This document shows positions 1 through 11,802 of a stretch of DNA of 64,000 nucleotides, piece after piece. Position numbers and translations under genes: made by a program. Origin of the DNA: Prunella strophiata (Eukaryota; Chordata; Aves; Passeriformes; Prunellidae). Where the stretch lies: positions 13,146,040 to 13,210,039 of the forward strand of contig JAZBQD010000034.1 of NCBI GenBank assembly GCA_036583965.1. Reading direction: 5' to 3'. Position 1 is the stretch's first letter; each line of letters opens with the position of its first letter. The notes beneath the pieces are model-generated. The model saw only the letters and a program-made list of their open reading frames with translations. It ran no database searches and was not told where the DNA came from.

Positions 1-2360
1 CAGTATTAATAAGTGTGGAGTGACAGGAGACTTGTAAGAGTGGGAAAATGAGATACAGTATTTATCCCTAGTGCAAAATCTCTTTTATTATTAAAGACAT
101 TGGGTTAACTAGGGATAGATTTAATACTTCAACTCTATTTTTATTGGATAATTAGTAGTGAACAATCCCAACCCTGGGAGAAGGACAGAAATCTGAAAAT
201 CAAGGAAGTTGTGAAAGGAGGGGAAAGAAAAGGAAAACAGGTATTTGGTTTGGGGTTTTACTTTCTATTATTTTCTGGAGTCAGCCACAATATAAAATTT
301 TGCTGGTGCAGGTGGAGGGACACACGAGTGAATTAAAATCAGCCCAACTTCCTACCTGTCCATGAGATAAACTCTTGCAGGAAGGTTTTCTGGGTTTCCA
401 TGAAATACATCACTCACCACCAGCTTGTACAATGCCAGGTCTGATGCAAGGAAGAATAAAAAAATGCATCAGCTGTGTAATGGTAAAGGTCTGTCCTAGG
501 TCTTGCTTCCCAGATAGAAGCAGTTAGCAAGAAGAAAAAATGTGTGATGAGATTTTCAAAGAATGTGAGTAAGATCTAAATGCTGGGAGTGGAAGTTTGG
601 AAAGGCTCTGGAGGCAGTAAGAGTTGAGGGAGGGCAGACAGGGATGTGCCAGCATTTTGGGCAGCTGGAAATGTGAACCACCCTTCCTTAGGCTAATTGT
701 GCAGAAAAAGAGCCTGGTGCTGCAGTTTTCTCTGCAAAATGGGGTAATTGTGCAGCAGCACCAGCATTTACTGACTATGGAGTCTGCTTATTTCCCCCTA
801 TTTTTTATTATCAGCAAAACCTTAATTACAGCTTACCTGCCACCTTCTGCCTACATTTACAATGCAATAAATTTTCAGTCTCCCTATGTAATCTGCATCT
901 CAAACAGTGCTGGGCTCTGGCAATGGGCATTATTGATTCTTTGAAGAAATTAGAACAGCATTTGTTCCAAGGAAAATGGGGATGGAGAGGTGTACATGTG
1001 CACATGCCAAGTATTAAAATGTCCCCTCTCCCCACCAGCACTCACTTGTCTGTTCTTTATTGAGCAACACGTTTCCAGGTTAGAAACCCAGTACAATTAT
1101 TTTAAAGTGATTGATGGGAGTCACAAGTAGCAGGAAGAGGAATTTGGACTGAATTAGATTCCTCACTTTCCAAAATCCAGCAGGTTTTGTTAGTGTTTTT
1201 TTTTTTTTTTTTCCCTTCTCTTGGTTGTAGGACTATTTAAAATGGTATGCAGGAAAAGATAGTCATTTAATGATTTAAAAAGTGAGAAATCACTTTGCAA
1301 CATTTAACTGATTTTTTTCTGTTTGAGTATAGGAGCAGATGTGGCTGTGAACAGTAATTAAAGGTGGAATCAATGGGTTCTTGGCTGTTGGAAAGTTAAA
1401 AATAGCTAGAAATAGAGTGAATTAATTATTTGAAAAATATTGCCTGTCAGATTACTGCTACCTTGAAAATATGTACAACACAATTCATTAAAAGAGTCTG
1501 GAAATGAAAATTGGCTTCTTGTTTAAGGTTTGTGTTAATTTGTCATTAATATTCATTGACTTAATGAAGGCCATAACTGCTGCAGCATCTGGCTGACCTC
1601 AGATGAGGCTCTGTGTGCTCTAGTGCACTCTACAGAGGTTTCCCAAATACTTTAATTTAATAAATATTAGAGCCACGTTCTCATCTGATGTGAACTACAG
1701 TGAGATCAGTGCACCCATTGTGGTTAGCACCCAGGGATGATTGTCAGGGATTGGAGAATGCTCAGCCCTGGGGTGGAACCCAGCAGGGGCAGTGCTGCCT
1801 GTGGGAGCTCTGTTACTGCCCAGGGATGAAAGAGCTGAAATGCTGTGAGCAGGAGGACACTGAGCTGTTGGAGTGATGGGTGACATGCAAAGCCTGTGAC
1901 TTCACTGCTCTCACCCTGTGATGCAGAGACCAGTCAGGAGGGTGATGAGAGTCCTTCCATCACTGAGTGCTGAAGGCAGAGCCTGGTTCCTCTCACAGCT
2001 CCTGCTCCTCCAGGGAATGAGCAGGGCCCTGCACACAGGTGGTGGGAGAGGTGTAAACCTGCACTGATGTGCAGCTGTGTGCCAGGGATTGCATTACAGC
2101 TCCCAAGAAGCTTGTCCTGAGCAAGAATAATGTCCCTGATCTTTTCTAGTGCCAACTATTGAGTGTTGATAATGATGATTTATCTGTAGAGTTAAGCAGA
2201 CAGAATATTAAAAGATTGTGTATGGTGGAGAACAAACCTGATTTCAAACATGCTGCATCTTATCCCCCTCCCTAATGAGGAGAGTAAGAGAATGTCCTTA
2301 ATTCTGTATCTGCTGTGTTTGTGTCCTGTAAGCTCTTCCAAAGCAAAAGCCTGCAACATT
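1..2360. other. gene-free AT-rich DNA
   Basis: No supportable gene is seen here. Open frames are at most about 106 codons, start at arbitrary ATGs and resemble no family I know. The only simple repeat of note is a 17-base poly(T) run at 1196-1212. Between about 1690 and 2150 the sequence is somewhat richer in G+C, but it shows no CpG cluster, splice pattern or repeat I recognise. Confidence 0.6.
1196..1212. repeat. poly(T) run, 17 bases
   Basis: An uninterrupted T17 run. It could be the poly(A) tail of an old retroposon on the minus strand or simple slippage. No flanking element is recognisable. Confidence 0.9.
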
Positions 2361-2563
2361 ATCATAGAATGATTTGGGTTGGAAGGGACCTCACAGAGCA
2401 TCCCAGTTCCACCCCCTCTGCCAATGGGCAGGGGCACCTTCCACTGTCCCAGGATGTTCCAAGCCCCATCCAAGCCTGGCCTTGAACACTTCCAGGGAGG
2501 GGGCAGCCACAGCTTCTCTGGGCAACCTGTGCCAGGGCCCCACCACCCTCACAGTAAGGAATA
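2361..2563 (-). mobile_element. CR1 LINE, 5'-truncated 3' end
   Basis: Read on the minus strand this is the terminal part of an avian CR1 element. On the plus strand it begins with the reversed tail (ATCATAGAATG) and then GGTTGGAAGGGACC. Next come the 'accttccactgtcccagga' block, 'ccaagcctggcc' and 'tgccagggcccca'. Only the 3' untranslated end is present, as is usual for CR1 copies, which are truncated by incomplete reverse transcription. Open frames on either strand here are CR1 by-products. Confidence 0.95.
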
Positions 2564-2565
2564 AA

Positions 2566-5500
2566 AAAATGAATAAATAAATTAAAGTGTATATAACTGT
2601 ATCATATAAGATAGCTTTATATTTATTTTTGTCCCATTCATGCAGTATTTTCTGTTTCAGTTTTGAACCTGTGTGATACTGTAAGGGTTACATTCAAGGA
2701 TTTTTTGAGGATTAAGTTTAAGAATTTTTCAGAATTCTCAGGTATTGCACAAATAAGGCTGGGTGTTTTGTTTTGTGTTTGATTTTTTTTGTTTTGTTTT
2801 TGTTGCTGCTAATATGAGATGTGATCTTGGGTGTGGTACTAGATGGTGTTTAGCCAAGGAGGACTGGGGAGATAAACTGGAATTCCAAACCAAAGTCAGT
2901 GGAGTTGAATAAAAAAGAATTGTAGTTCAAGTGTTACCCAGGTGAATGAGCTATGCATTCTTGGTTCAAAAATTTTTTTGAGAAATTCAAGTTTCAGTAC
3001 CCCTTTTGTTTTGAAAATCAATAGCGCTGACATGAAACCTGTACTTAAAAACAAAAAGAAAAAAGAGTTTTTAGATTCTAGCTCAGCCCCATCCTCAGCC
3101 CTTATATAATCAATAATAATAAAGGAATAAATCTAACAACAAACCTTATGGATTCTGAGAAAATGAAAAATATCATGCCTGGTTCCCTTGAGGAATTTCA
3201 GTTTATACTAACTGTTAACCAGGAGGAAGATGTTTCTCAAAATGAATTATACTGTCCTTGTCCAAAAGGTTCCCCTCAGTGTGCATGGTATATATGTGAA
3301 CATAAACCCTGCCATAAACCAGTGCTGGGAGGAGTGCAATTCCCCCAGCATGGCTCTCTGGGACAGGCTCTTACTTTCCAGGTGAGACAGAGGTGGGATG
3401 CTGTGTTTTTATAGCAATAATAAGATATGTGAGGCAGCCAGGTGAGTAGATTTGGGGGGAAAAAAACCCCAAATAATATCAAAGCTCCCCAAACTAACAG
3501 AAAAACCTCACAGCCACCCATTCCCCACTCCTGCCTCTCATGTTGTCAAAGTCCTTCAGAACACAGGAAAATTGGGTAGAGTTACCTTAATTCAGTGTAC
3601 TTTATGTACTCGAATTATAATTTACTAATAACTTCCACAGGGTTTTATCTAGGAAAAACCATTCACAAAATTACCACACAAAGTGTTTAATCTGGCAAGC
3701 CAAGGTTTTTTTCCCATGTGTTGATGCTGTTTAACACCTTATATGCCAATGTAAGTACCAGGAAACTCTGGATCTGGTCAATCTCAAATTCTGAAGCTGT
3801 AATAAAAAACCCCCAAAAACCAGAATAATATTAAAAGGTTAGAAACAAATGAAGGGATCCTCCTTGCAGCTGGACCTTAGTTCTAAAATACATTCAGAGT
3901 GATAGAATTGGCAGCTCTTATAGTCTTATTTGGATTTAGCATTGCTAAATGTTTTCAAACCCTGACAAACAAGGATACAAGTGCAGCTGAGATTAGTCAT
4001 CTCAGTACCTAGAAGTAGAACATTTTACCTCAAATGACTGTGATAGGAGAAGTGTTTGCAACATGAGGTGCATTCCATTTTCCTTGTCAAGCTGTGAATC
4101 ATCAGAAAACAGCTGAAGACAGCAACATTAAAAAAAAATAAAGTGTTGAATCATCAGCAGCAGCAAAGCTGTGGTAGTAGAGAGGGGCAGGATTGTGGTG
4201 CTGGAGCTGTGGTACCACCAACCCTTTTCCTTTCTGGGACCTCTGCTTGGGATGTATCACTGGGCCTGTGAGCAACATCTGCTGCAACCTGATGGATGCT
4301 GGAGCTGGAGGTTTGGTCATCTCATCCTGAGCCCATTCCACACAAACAGCAAATACTGGTGGTCATGTGTGGGACACCAGTCAGCCAAGGCACCTTGATG
4401 CACTCTGAGTGCAGGTCAGGCATCACTATCATCTCTGGCATCCATTCTTCCACCTGCCTGCTTGGTTAGCCTCCATTTCTTTCCTTTCACAATGTTCTTA
4501 GGAACACTTTGCCCTAGCTCAGCCCATTAGCTGGCAGCCCTTTGATGTGGGCAAGGGTTTGGAAAGCTGCTGCTAAACTCTGGGACCAAAATGAACAGTC
4601 AGCAGAAGAGCAAGGATCACCGTGTGGGGTCAAGAACCTTTATCTTTTGTAGGTTTTTCCTACAACCCAGCTCTTTCTGTGCTGATGCTAAACCAAACCC
4701 CAGCTTCAAAGACCCTTTGTTTAATCAACTGATTTCTCTTTTTTATTTTATTATTGGTTTACACTTTTATGGATGTTGTTTTGCATTACTTTTGTCGAGC
4801 CAGTGTTTCTTCCCCTACAGCTAGAACAGTCGAGTGATGTTTGAAATTTATAATGCTCTTTGATTAATATTAAATGTGGAGAACAAATACATTTGGAAGG
4901 TCTTTATCTTCTGATCGACTTGGTTGTTTGAATTGCTGAGGCTGGGGCCTGTGACAGCTCCCTGGGGATGTGTGGGGTGTCTTCCTTGTTTTCCAAGCCT
5001 CATTATGATTGAGCAAATGTTCTCAAATTTCCTCAGTATTCCTTTTTTTGTTACATCGCTAATATTTTAGGTTTTCTTGGTTTCTTATCTTACACTTATG
5101 TTTCTTTTTGTAGTTTCTGCTTTTACTTCACTTTTAAATGAAAGGGTTTATAATTTTAAGGTTCCATCCACTGTTGCCTTTAATACAACAGGAGAAAGGC
5201 TCCCTTATATATTGGAAGTCAAAGTTTGCTTTATGTGCAAAGTATTGTATCAGGTAAAATTTTTCCTCAAATAGAAAACAGATATCTATAACAGGTCTGC
5301 TTTATTGCATTTGGAATTAATTTCATATTCCATTTTAAAATAATTTCACATTTTGGGGGAATGACAAATGCTAGGGGAAAAAGGTATTTTTGTGAGTGAA
5401 AGATATATTAAGTATATATGAAAAGAAATGTAATACTTGTGCAAGGTTCTGAAATCTGTTATTTTCTGACCAGAAATCACTTCCTTCTGCTTACAAATTG

Positions 5501-6540
5501 AAGGCAATCAGTGGTATTACATGTTTCTGCTATCTTTCTGTCTTTCACAGATTTCCTCAGCATTCTTGTCCAACTGTTTGCTCAGTGAGATAAGAAAAGT
5601 GCTATAGCTGTGAGTAAATATTCCAGGCTTTCAGGAAATCCTGAAGAGTTTTTGCAGAATGACACAATGGGGGATTTGGGAACAGAGCACACTTCTGCCA
5701 GCATTGACCAGGGTCAGAGGTTATCAGAGATGAAGGAGAGGATGCTCAGCAGTGATAAATATGAGTGCTTTTGGTATATTTCAGCCTCAGAGTTGGAGAT
5801 GTTGGCTGTGGAGAATTAGTGATGATTCTGAGGTGGGACTGACCTTGGACATGTTTGTGTGATATTTGGTTTATACCCTTTTCCAAGGCAGGTGGGAAGA
5901 TCCATATTTTACTGGCTTATAATTTCATTAAACTCTATTAACAATTAAAGCCAATCAAAACTAAAGATTGACATAAAACCTGGGTGTGTTGGAGGGATTG
6001 GGGAAGAGGAAACCTCCCTGTGCCAGTAGGGAAGAGCAAAGACTGAAAGTTGGTGACGCTCTCACCCATTGTTTCATGTAATATCCAGTGCTGGACACAA
6101 ACTGGTGGAGTTTTCAGTAGGGCTCAAAAAATGAGCAGTACTGTCTGTCACAGCAAATCTTCTCTTGTCATTGCTCACCTCTTCAAGTTACTTGTAAAGA
6201 AAGTAGCCTTCTTTTAGCCTCTAATATAGTTACATAGACAAATCAGTGCTTACGGTCCTTCCCTTTGCTCTAGCCTCCTGCAATTGTCTCTGTGAAGTCT
6301 TCACATTGGATGGCCTCTCCAGAGGCTTAAAATGAATTGCAGAACAAAATGAAGCCTGAATTTATGCTGTATGTATATTTTATGACTAGAGCTTATCTTA
6401 CCAGATACCAGAAAGAAACTCTGTCTGATGTTTGCTACGCAGAAATGAAGAGGTGTTGTTTCTTCAGGGCTTGATGGATGCCATCAACCTTGCACATGCA
6501 TTTCACCCAAACATGACCTTGCTCAGGAGCAAAGCCATTT
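2566..6540. other. gene-free DNA with T/G-rich low complexity
   Basis: No gene is recognised. Several frames of 60-90 codons show no domain. A T/G-rich low-complexity stretch lies at 2762-2806. AT-rich DNA around 5925-5970, with ATTAAAG and CAATCAAAA motifs, resembles homeodomain/Sox-type binding DNA but is too short to call. Confidence 0.6.
2762..2806. repeat. T/G-rich low-complexity stretch
   Basis: Runs of TTTTG and T8 make an irregular (GTTTT)n-like tract. Confidence 0.7.
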
Positions 6541-6544
6541 CTGA

Positions 6545-6700
6545 GCTCGGTTTTAAGCGTGGCCTAGCAGCAGCCTGATTGCTGGGTGGCAGCTGAGCGT
6601 GGAGGGAAGGGAAGGGCTGTTGTGCCGGGGCTGACGGCGCCGCCGCGGCCGCTTGGCTTTGACGGTAATTGGGTCAGGCAGATGTCTCCGACAGCTGTGG
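6545..6700. promoter_or_regulatory. isolated CpG cluster with NotI site, candidate regulatory element
   Basis: About twelve CpG dinucleotides lie within 150 bases, in a window otherwise very poor in CpG. The GC-rich core contains a NotI site (GCGGCCGC) at 6645-6652. Just downstream are a TAATTG homeodomain-type core, a GGGTCA half-site, and the E-boxes CAGATG and CAGCTG. Retained CpGs plus dense motifs suggest an unmethylated promoter or enhancer core. A 127-codon plus-strand frame begins at 6586 but resembles no protein I know. It could also be the first exon of a non-coding RNA, or a chance GC-rich patch. Confidence 0.4.
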
Positions 6701-6959
6701 CTAATGGCCTGCCATGCTGGGCAGGGACCAGGCCTCCAAACTCTTTCTGCTCCACAGCAAATGCTTGGGTTTGCGTGCATGGAAAAATAAAACTTGTTCC
6801 TCATTTAGCTTTATTATTGAATTCTGCCCTCACTACTAAATCAACAAATTGTTGGTGCTTTACACTTGGAAGCTGGCATTTTCTGTGTAAGGTTGGTTCT
6901 TTTCCTTTGTTGTGGTTTTTTTATGCATGTTTTTTCCTTCCATTTCATTTGTTTGAAAT

Positions 6960-7175
6960 GGCTATTTAAATTATTGATAAGATCTTAAAACTGAGCTAAT
7001 TCACTTCAATTTATCCAATAGACAAAACTATTTATAATTAACGGAGAAGCAGAGGTCACTTCGGTGTGTAATAACTGCCAAGCCAAATGAATAACAATTA
7101 TGCAGATTTTTATCCTAAGCTAAAAATTATGCAGGGACTACCTTCTGAATAGCCTTGAAATAATTAACAAGAGGT
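6960..7175. promoter_or_regulatory. candidate conserved non-coding element
   Basis: Non-repetitive AT-rich DNA with a high density of homeodomain-type cores (TTAAAT, ATAATTAA, AACAATTA), an AGGTCACTTCGG nuclear-receptor-like half-site and two AATTATGCA(G) words. It lies 300 bases from the CpG cluster. This composition is typical of vertebrate developmental enhancers, but conservation cannot be shown from one sequence. Confidence 0.3.
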
Positions 7176-7689
7176 TCAGGTGGTAGGCTGTTGGGAAGGA
7201 AAAAAAATCCTTGGCAGGGGGTCTCAAAAACTGTGCACTTATTTATCTGATTAGACTGGCTATGTTGGCACTAGAAACAAATGATCTTTTAAAATAAACC
7301 TTATCTTTAAATCATAGTGACAGCAGAAGCTATTGTGAGAACATGACCATACATAATTGAAAAGGACAAAGGGTGAGGGTTTTACATAAAAAGAATAGGA
7401 TTTGAGTGTGGCTTGCTTCATCTGTCAGTGTTTGCTGGGCAGTTCCTAGGGCTGTTGATGTTCTTGGTTCAGGAGGAGACTACTGTGATCAGTCACATAA
7501 CCTTTCATTTTTCTGAACATTAAGACAGGGAGAAAATGTCCCTAAAATGTCCCCACCACCTTGCTATGTGTTCCTCTGGGGTTTGCATGCTATTTGAGGA
7601 TTCAAGAAATGAAGGAATGGCTTTGCTCATACACTGGCTGGGTAACGTGCTTTTGTTTGCACTGCATATTTTATTAGTGTGAAGGAAGG

Positions 7690-8130
7690 AGCGGTTAAAA
7701 GAAAAAAAAAATTAATGTAGGCTGCAATAGTGAATTATTGCACCAAAGCTGGAATGGGTGTAAAAAGTAGCAACAATTGCATAATGGAACAATAAAAAAG
7801 CTTCTTTCTTTTTCTTGCAGGACATAATACCAGTTCACAACACAGTATAATTAGATTGCCACATCGCCCCTTGTAAAACCAGGAAGAAAAGAAACGTAGG
7901 GCTGCATTAAAACTCCTTTCATTTTCTAATGCCTTTAGAGAGCTATTGGACATAGAGGACTCGCTCTGGCAAAAAGCTCTAGTGAGCTATTAGGTTTTTA
8001 ACTATTTTATAGGGTTTTTTTATTGTTGCCAGGCCTAGTTTTTCAGTACAATGACTTTGTCCTCTCTCCCCTTTCCAGCCTGTCGCACATTTATCAATCT
8101 TACAGATAACATTCACTATAAAGATAAGTC
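7690..8130. promoter_or_regulatory. candidate conserved non-coding element
   Basis: A non-repetitive stretch with rare retained CpGs (for example ACATCGCCCC, GACTCGCTC, CTGTCGCAC) and many TAATT/ATTATT words. A polypyrimidine-AG (…TTTTCTTGCAG) ends at 7820 and looks like a splice acceptor, but stop codons follow closely in the frames I checked, so I do not call an exon. Confidence 0.25.
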
Positions 8131-10091
8131 CAGGCTCTTATGAAGCATTGTGTCCTGCTGACAAATCTTTCCCTCCCCCAGCTTTTTTTAGTGAGTCTCA
8201 CATGGCTTCTTTTATCTGATGATCTTCTGATACAAATTTCTTGTGTCAGCTCCAGATCTCACAGACAACAGGAACAAAACCCTGTCATGCAAGAAGTGGA
8301 CACCATCACCTCTGGGCCAGGTTTTAGTGGAACACAACAGAGGAGAGCAGAGACTTCTAGGTCAGAAGATGACCTTTCCTAAACAGTTAACCATGAGCAA
8401 AGCCCCCGCTTTTTTTCCTATTAATTCATAGAAATGTTTTCTCTTCATAAAGACTGCAAAGCTAAAATGCAAGTGGTCAGAAAGAAAGCACTGAATGTTT
8501 AAAAACAGCTTCATTTTCTCAGTGAAGCTGATGAAATTCACTTATAAAAACCCAGCTTTTGCCAAGGACAAATTGATGCAAATCACTACATTGCCACAGG
8601 TTGATTAGAATTGTGTCTTTTCTTTGAAAAATAGTATTGCTTATTAGTGGACCTGCCAAATTTTGTCCTGACTCAAATTTCTTAAAATCTGTGGAAATGT
8701 CAGAGTTGCTATAAGCATGCACATCTGACAGTGATAAGTTGTGTGAATCTCTAACCAGGAATTCTAAAATGATGCATAGGAAGAGCAGTTGAATGAAATC
8801 TTGCAAACTGATACCAGCAAGAAAAATGTTCCTGCTTAATGCAGTGGAAAAAAAAGAAAGTTGCATCTTCCTTGTGTTTATTGTTTTTATGGCAGTGGGA
8901 GATGTAGTCTTAGCTGGGACTTAAGGATTGGTCATGAATGTCACCATGCACGAGTCCTTCAAGGCTTCCCAGGCAGCTTGGGAGTGCAGCAGCAGCAGCA
9001 CACTGAGCAAGAGACAGGATGCTGACCCAGTAAGAGAATGTCTCCCAGCATGTCCTGGTTCACCTCTCTCGTGTTTAATCGGCTGTGACTGGTCTCCAGA
9101 GCAGTGTTCTTGGATCCACGATAAACTAATTCATGTTGCAGTGGAGAGAACAGGACTAGCCTGTCTGGTTTCTTCCTCATCCATCCATCCTGAGCACTGG
9201 CCCTTGGGAGAAGAGATGAGATTTTCTTCCAAGCCATTGCAGCGACTTCTGGGGCCAAGGCTGGGTTGTCACCTCTGCCAACTTCCAAAAAATGTTTCAG
9301 TGACTTTTACTTGGTCTTAAAAGCAAAGTCCCAAACATTGCTTTGGCACTATGACACCTCAGCTGAGCATTTCAGTTTATATCTGTGTTTTGAATTGGAG
9401 ATTGAGAAGGATATGTTCTTTGCTTGCTAGGTTGAATTTCCTACATGAGCTACAGGGCTTTTAGCAGGTTAAGTATGTTGAGCTGACAGAGTAAGTCTGG
9501 ACCACATAGTTCCAGAGACAAGACATTTCCAGCTGGCCTAGGCTGACATGATCTGTATTTTTAATTAAATTTGATGCCACAAATATCTGACAAGACAGCA
9601 TGAGGCACCTCTGTTAGACTTAAGTTTGCAGGTACTACAGATGTATGAGTGTACATGCATGTATGACATATTTTTTATATATTGATAAGTGTAATGTATC
9701 TATGCCTTTCAATCACTTCTACTGTTGTTAAATATTATTTAACCCAGTGTGTTGACTCTCACTGCCAGCAGTGGAGCAGTTGAGCAGAGTGTTTGTAAGC
9801 ATCTAGAAGATAACAATAAGAAAATTATTAACAAGAAGTCATGTCAAGCCTATTCAATTTTCATTTATATCAGCAACAAACCTTGTGGGTAGTGAGCCAG
9901 TTTTACATATCATTACCATAAGCAAATATTTAGAGGATAAGTTCAAATACAAGTAGAAAATTTTATTCTAACATTAGAATTTATCCTGCATGTGTAGCCT
10001 GCTCTGCACAGAGGGGACTGGATGAGCAAAGAGGCAAGAGGACAGGGTTTATACACAAAAAAATCTTGTGAACAAAACCTGGACAAACACA

Positions 10092-10140
10092 GTCATAGAA
10101 TAGAGTAGAATATTTCACATGGAGGGGACCTTCCAAATGA
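10092..10140 (-). mobile_element. short CR1-like 3'-end scrap
   Basis: TCATAGAATAGAGTAGAATATTTCACATGG followed by GGGGACCTTCCAAATGA resembles the reversed 3' tail and adjoining block of a divergent CR1 subfamily. It is only about 50 bases long, so the assignment is tentative. Confidence 0.45.
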
Positions 10141-10599
10141 AAAGTTTTCATGTGGCTAGGACTAGAAAGGTTAAGTCTCAATTGAAATAAGGACAAATCA
10201 GTCTGGATAAGCAAGGAAAAAGGAAAAACTCAAACAATCAGCAAACCAGAGGAGCCAAAGCTATTTGGACATCAGAGGGGTTTGCCCAAGCAGTGGGGAC
10301 TGTAGCTGCAGACAGGTAAAGACATCTTGATCTTCTCCATAGTTAAAAATAATGCCATTTCCAATGAGGGGCTGGGGTCTTGCTCCTTTTTTTTTTTTCT
10401 CCTTTTACATCTCCCTTTCACTAGACAAGGCCATCAAGGTCCTGGAGTGACCAAGCAGTGACTGATGAGTGGCAGTCAGGGCTGGGCAGTGTGGTGGTTG
10501 GGAGGTGTGGGAATGGCCCTGGCTGCCTGCAGGTTCAGCAGGAGAGGGGATGCTCTGAGATGCAATGGAAGGACTGTGTAAATGCCTGGGAATGGAGCC

Positions 10600-10990
10600 A
10601 GCATTTCTATAATGGCACTTGACACAAGAGCAAACACCAGAGAAAATCCAATGAAACTTTAAAGTGAAATGTCTCTTAATTGTTCGACGGTCACAACCTC
10701 TCTCCATCAAACCCCTGCATAACGAGTTTCCCTTCAGCCCTAGTTGGCCTTGTCTTTCCAAGCTAAAAATCTGAGCTTTCAAGCATGAGTGACAAAATTG
10801 TCAGTATTGTCTAGATTTGTGCAAAAGGACATGCTTTTGCTGCATACAGCAGCTCCTATAGAGAGGAACTTATCCAAGTTTGGGTCAATTTTTCTCTATG
10901 AAGCCATTTCAGCAGAATGGGAAATGGTTTCAGGAAAGCAGCTTAGAGAACAGGCATCAAGATGTTAATTATTACAGTCTTTCTGCACTA
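10600..10990. promoter_or_regulatory. candidate conserved non-coding element
   Basis: Non-repetitive sequence with retained CpGs (TTGTTCGACGGTCAC, ATAACGAGTTT) and words such as AACTTTAAAG, TTAATTATTACAG and GGTGATCAGC. It is unlike the surrounding repeat-derived or simple DNA. A 125-codon minus-strand frame spans part of it but shows no domain. Confidence 0.22.
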
Positions 10991-11785
10991 AATCACATAA
11001 GTTTACCCAGACCATAAAGCCTAGTGCTGCTGGGTGATCAGCTTCCAGAAACAACCAAAGATGACTTTTTTATTTATGTTTGATGTTTCTTGCTAATTTA
11101 AATGTCACAGCTCATATCTATGTCTCTGTTACCTCAAGGGTAGGCTACTCAAGTGTGAACTATAATAGTGCTGTATCTTAAACACACTTGAAAAGGTACT
11201 TCAATGTGGAATGCCTCTGTTTACATTAAAATGATGTATTATTATTTATTATTTATATTGCAGTAATATCCAGCAGCTTCAGACATCTATTAGGAAGCCT
11301 TTATGGTCAGGGCAAAGCAGACCATAAAGTAATGTCCCTTCCTCTTCCAGCTTTCATTTATAAGTAAATCCAGCCATGAATATATCAGCATGTTTTCACA
11401 GAAACCAGATATATGTGCTGCAGTGTTAAGGTATCAGTTAGTCATACAGCTGCCAATGGGCTGAGATTTTGCTACACAACAGGCTCCATCTTCCTTCTTC
11501 CATGCCAAAATAACCTCAGGCATTCAGGCTTGGGGCTACTCAGGGTCAATGAAACAGAAAGAGAAATTGAAAGAATATTTAGTTTTTAAACTTCCCTTAT
11601 TTGTTGCAAATAACAACTATTTGATAATAGGTAAGCCACCTTACCAAAATCCTGTGAGACACTGGGGACATCACTGATGGAAGAGGATCTTTGAGTCTTA
11701 TCTCTCTCTGCCTCTTTGTTTCCTGGAACTGAAAGAATAGAAGCCCACACCACATGGAAACCTTTTAGATCTATTTACTGAGAGA

Positions 11786-11802
11786 TTTTTTTTTTTTTTT
11801 TT
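11786..11802. repeat. poly(T) run, 17 bases
   Basis: An uninterrupted T17 run with no recognisable flanking element. Confidence 0.9.

Noticed and set aside
7800..7860. Splice acceptor-like TTTTTCTTGCAG and a possible exon
   Set aside because: Stops follow closely in the frames checked and no donor or domain supports it.
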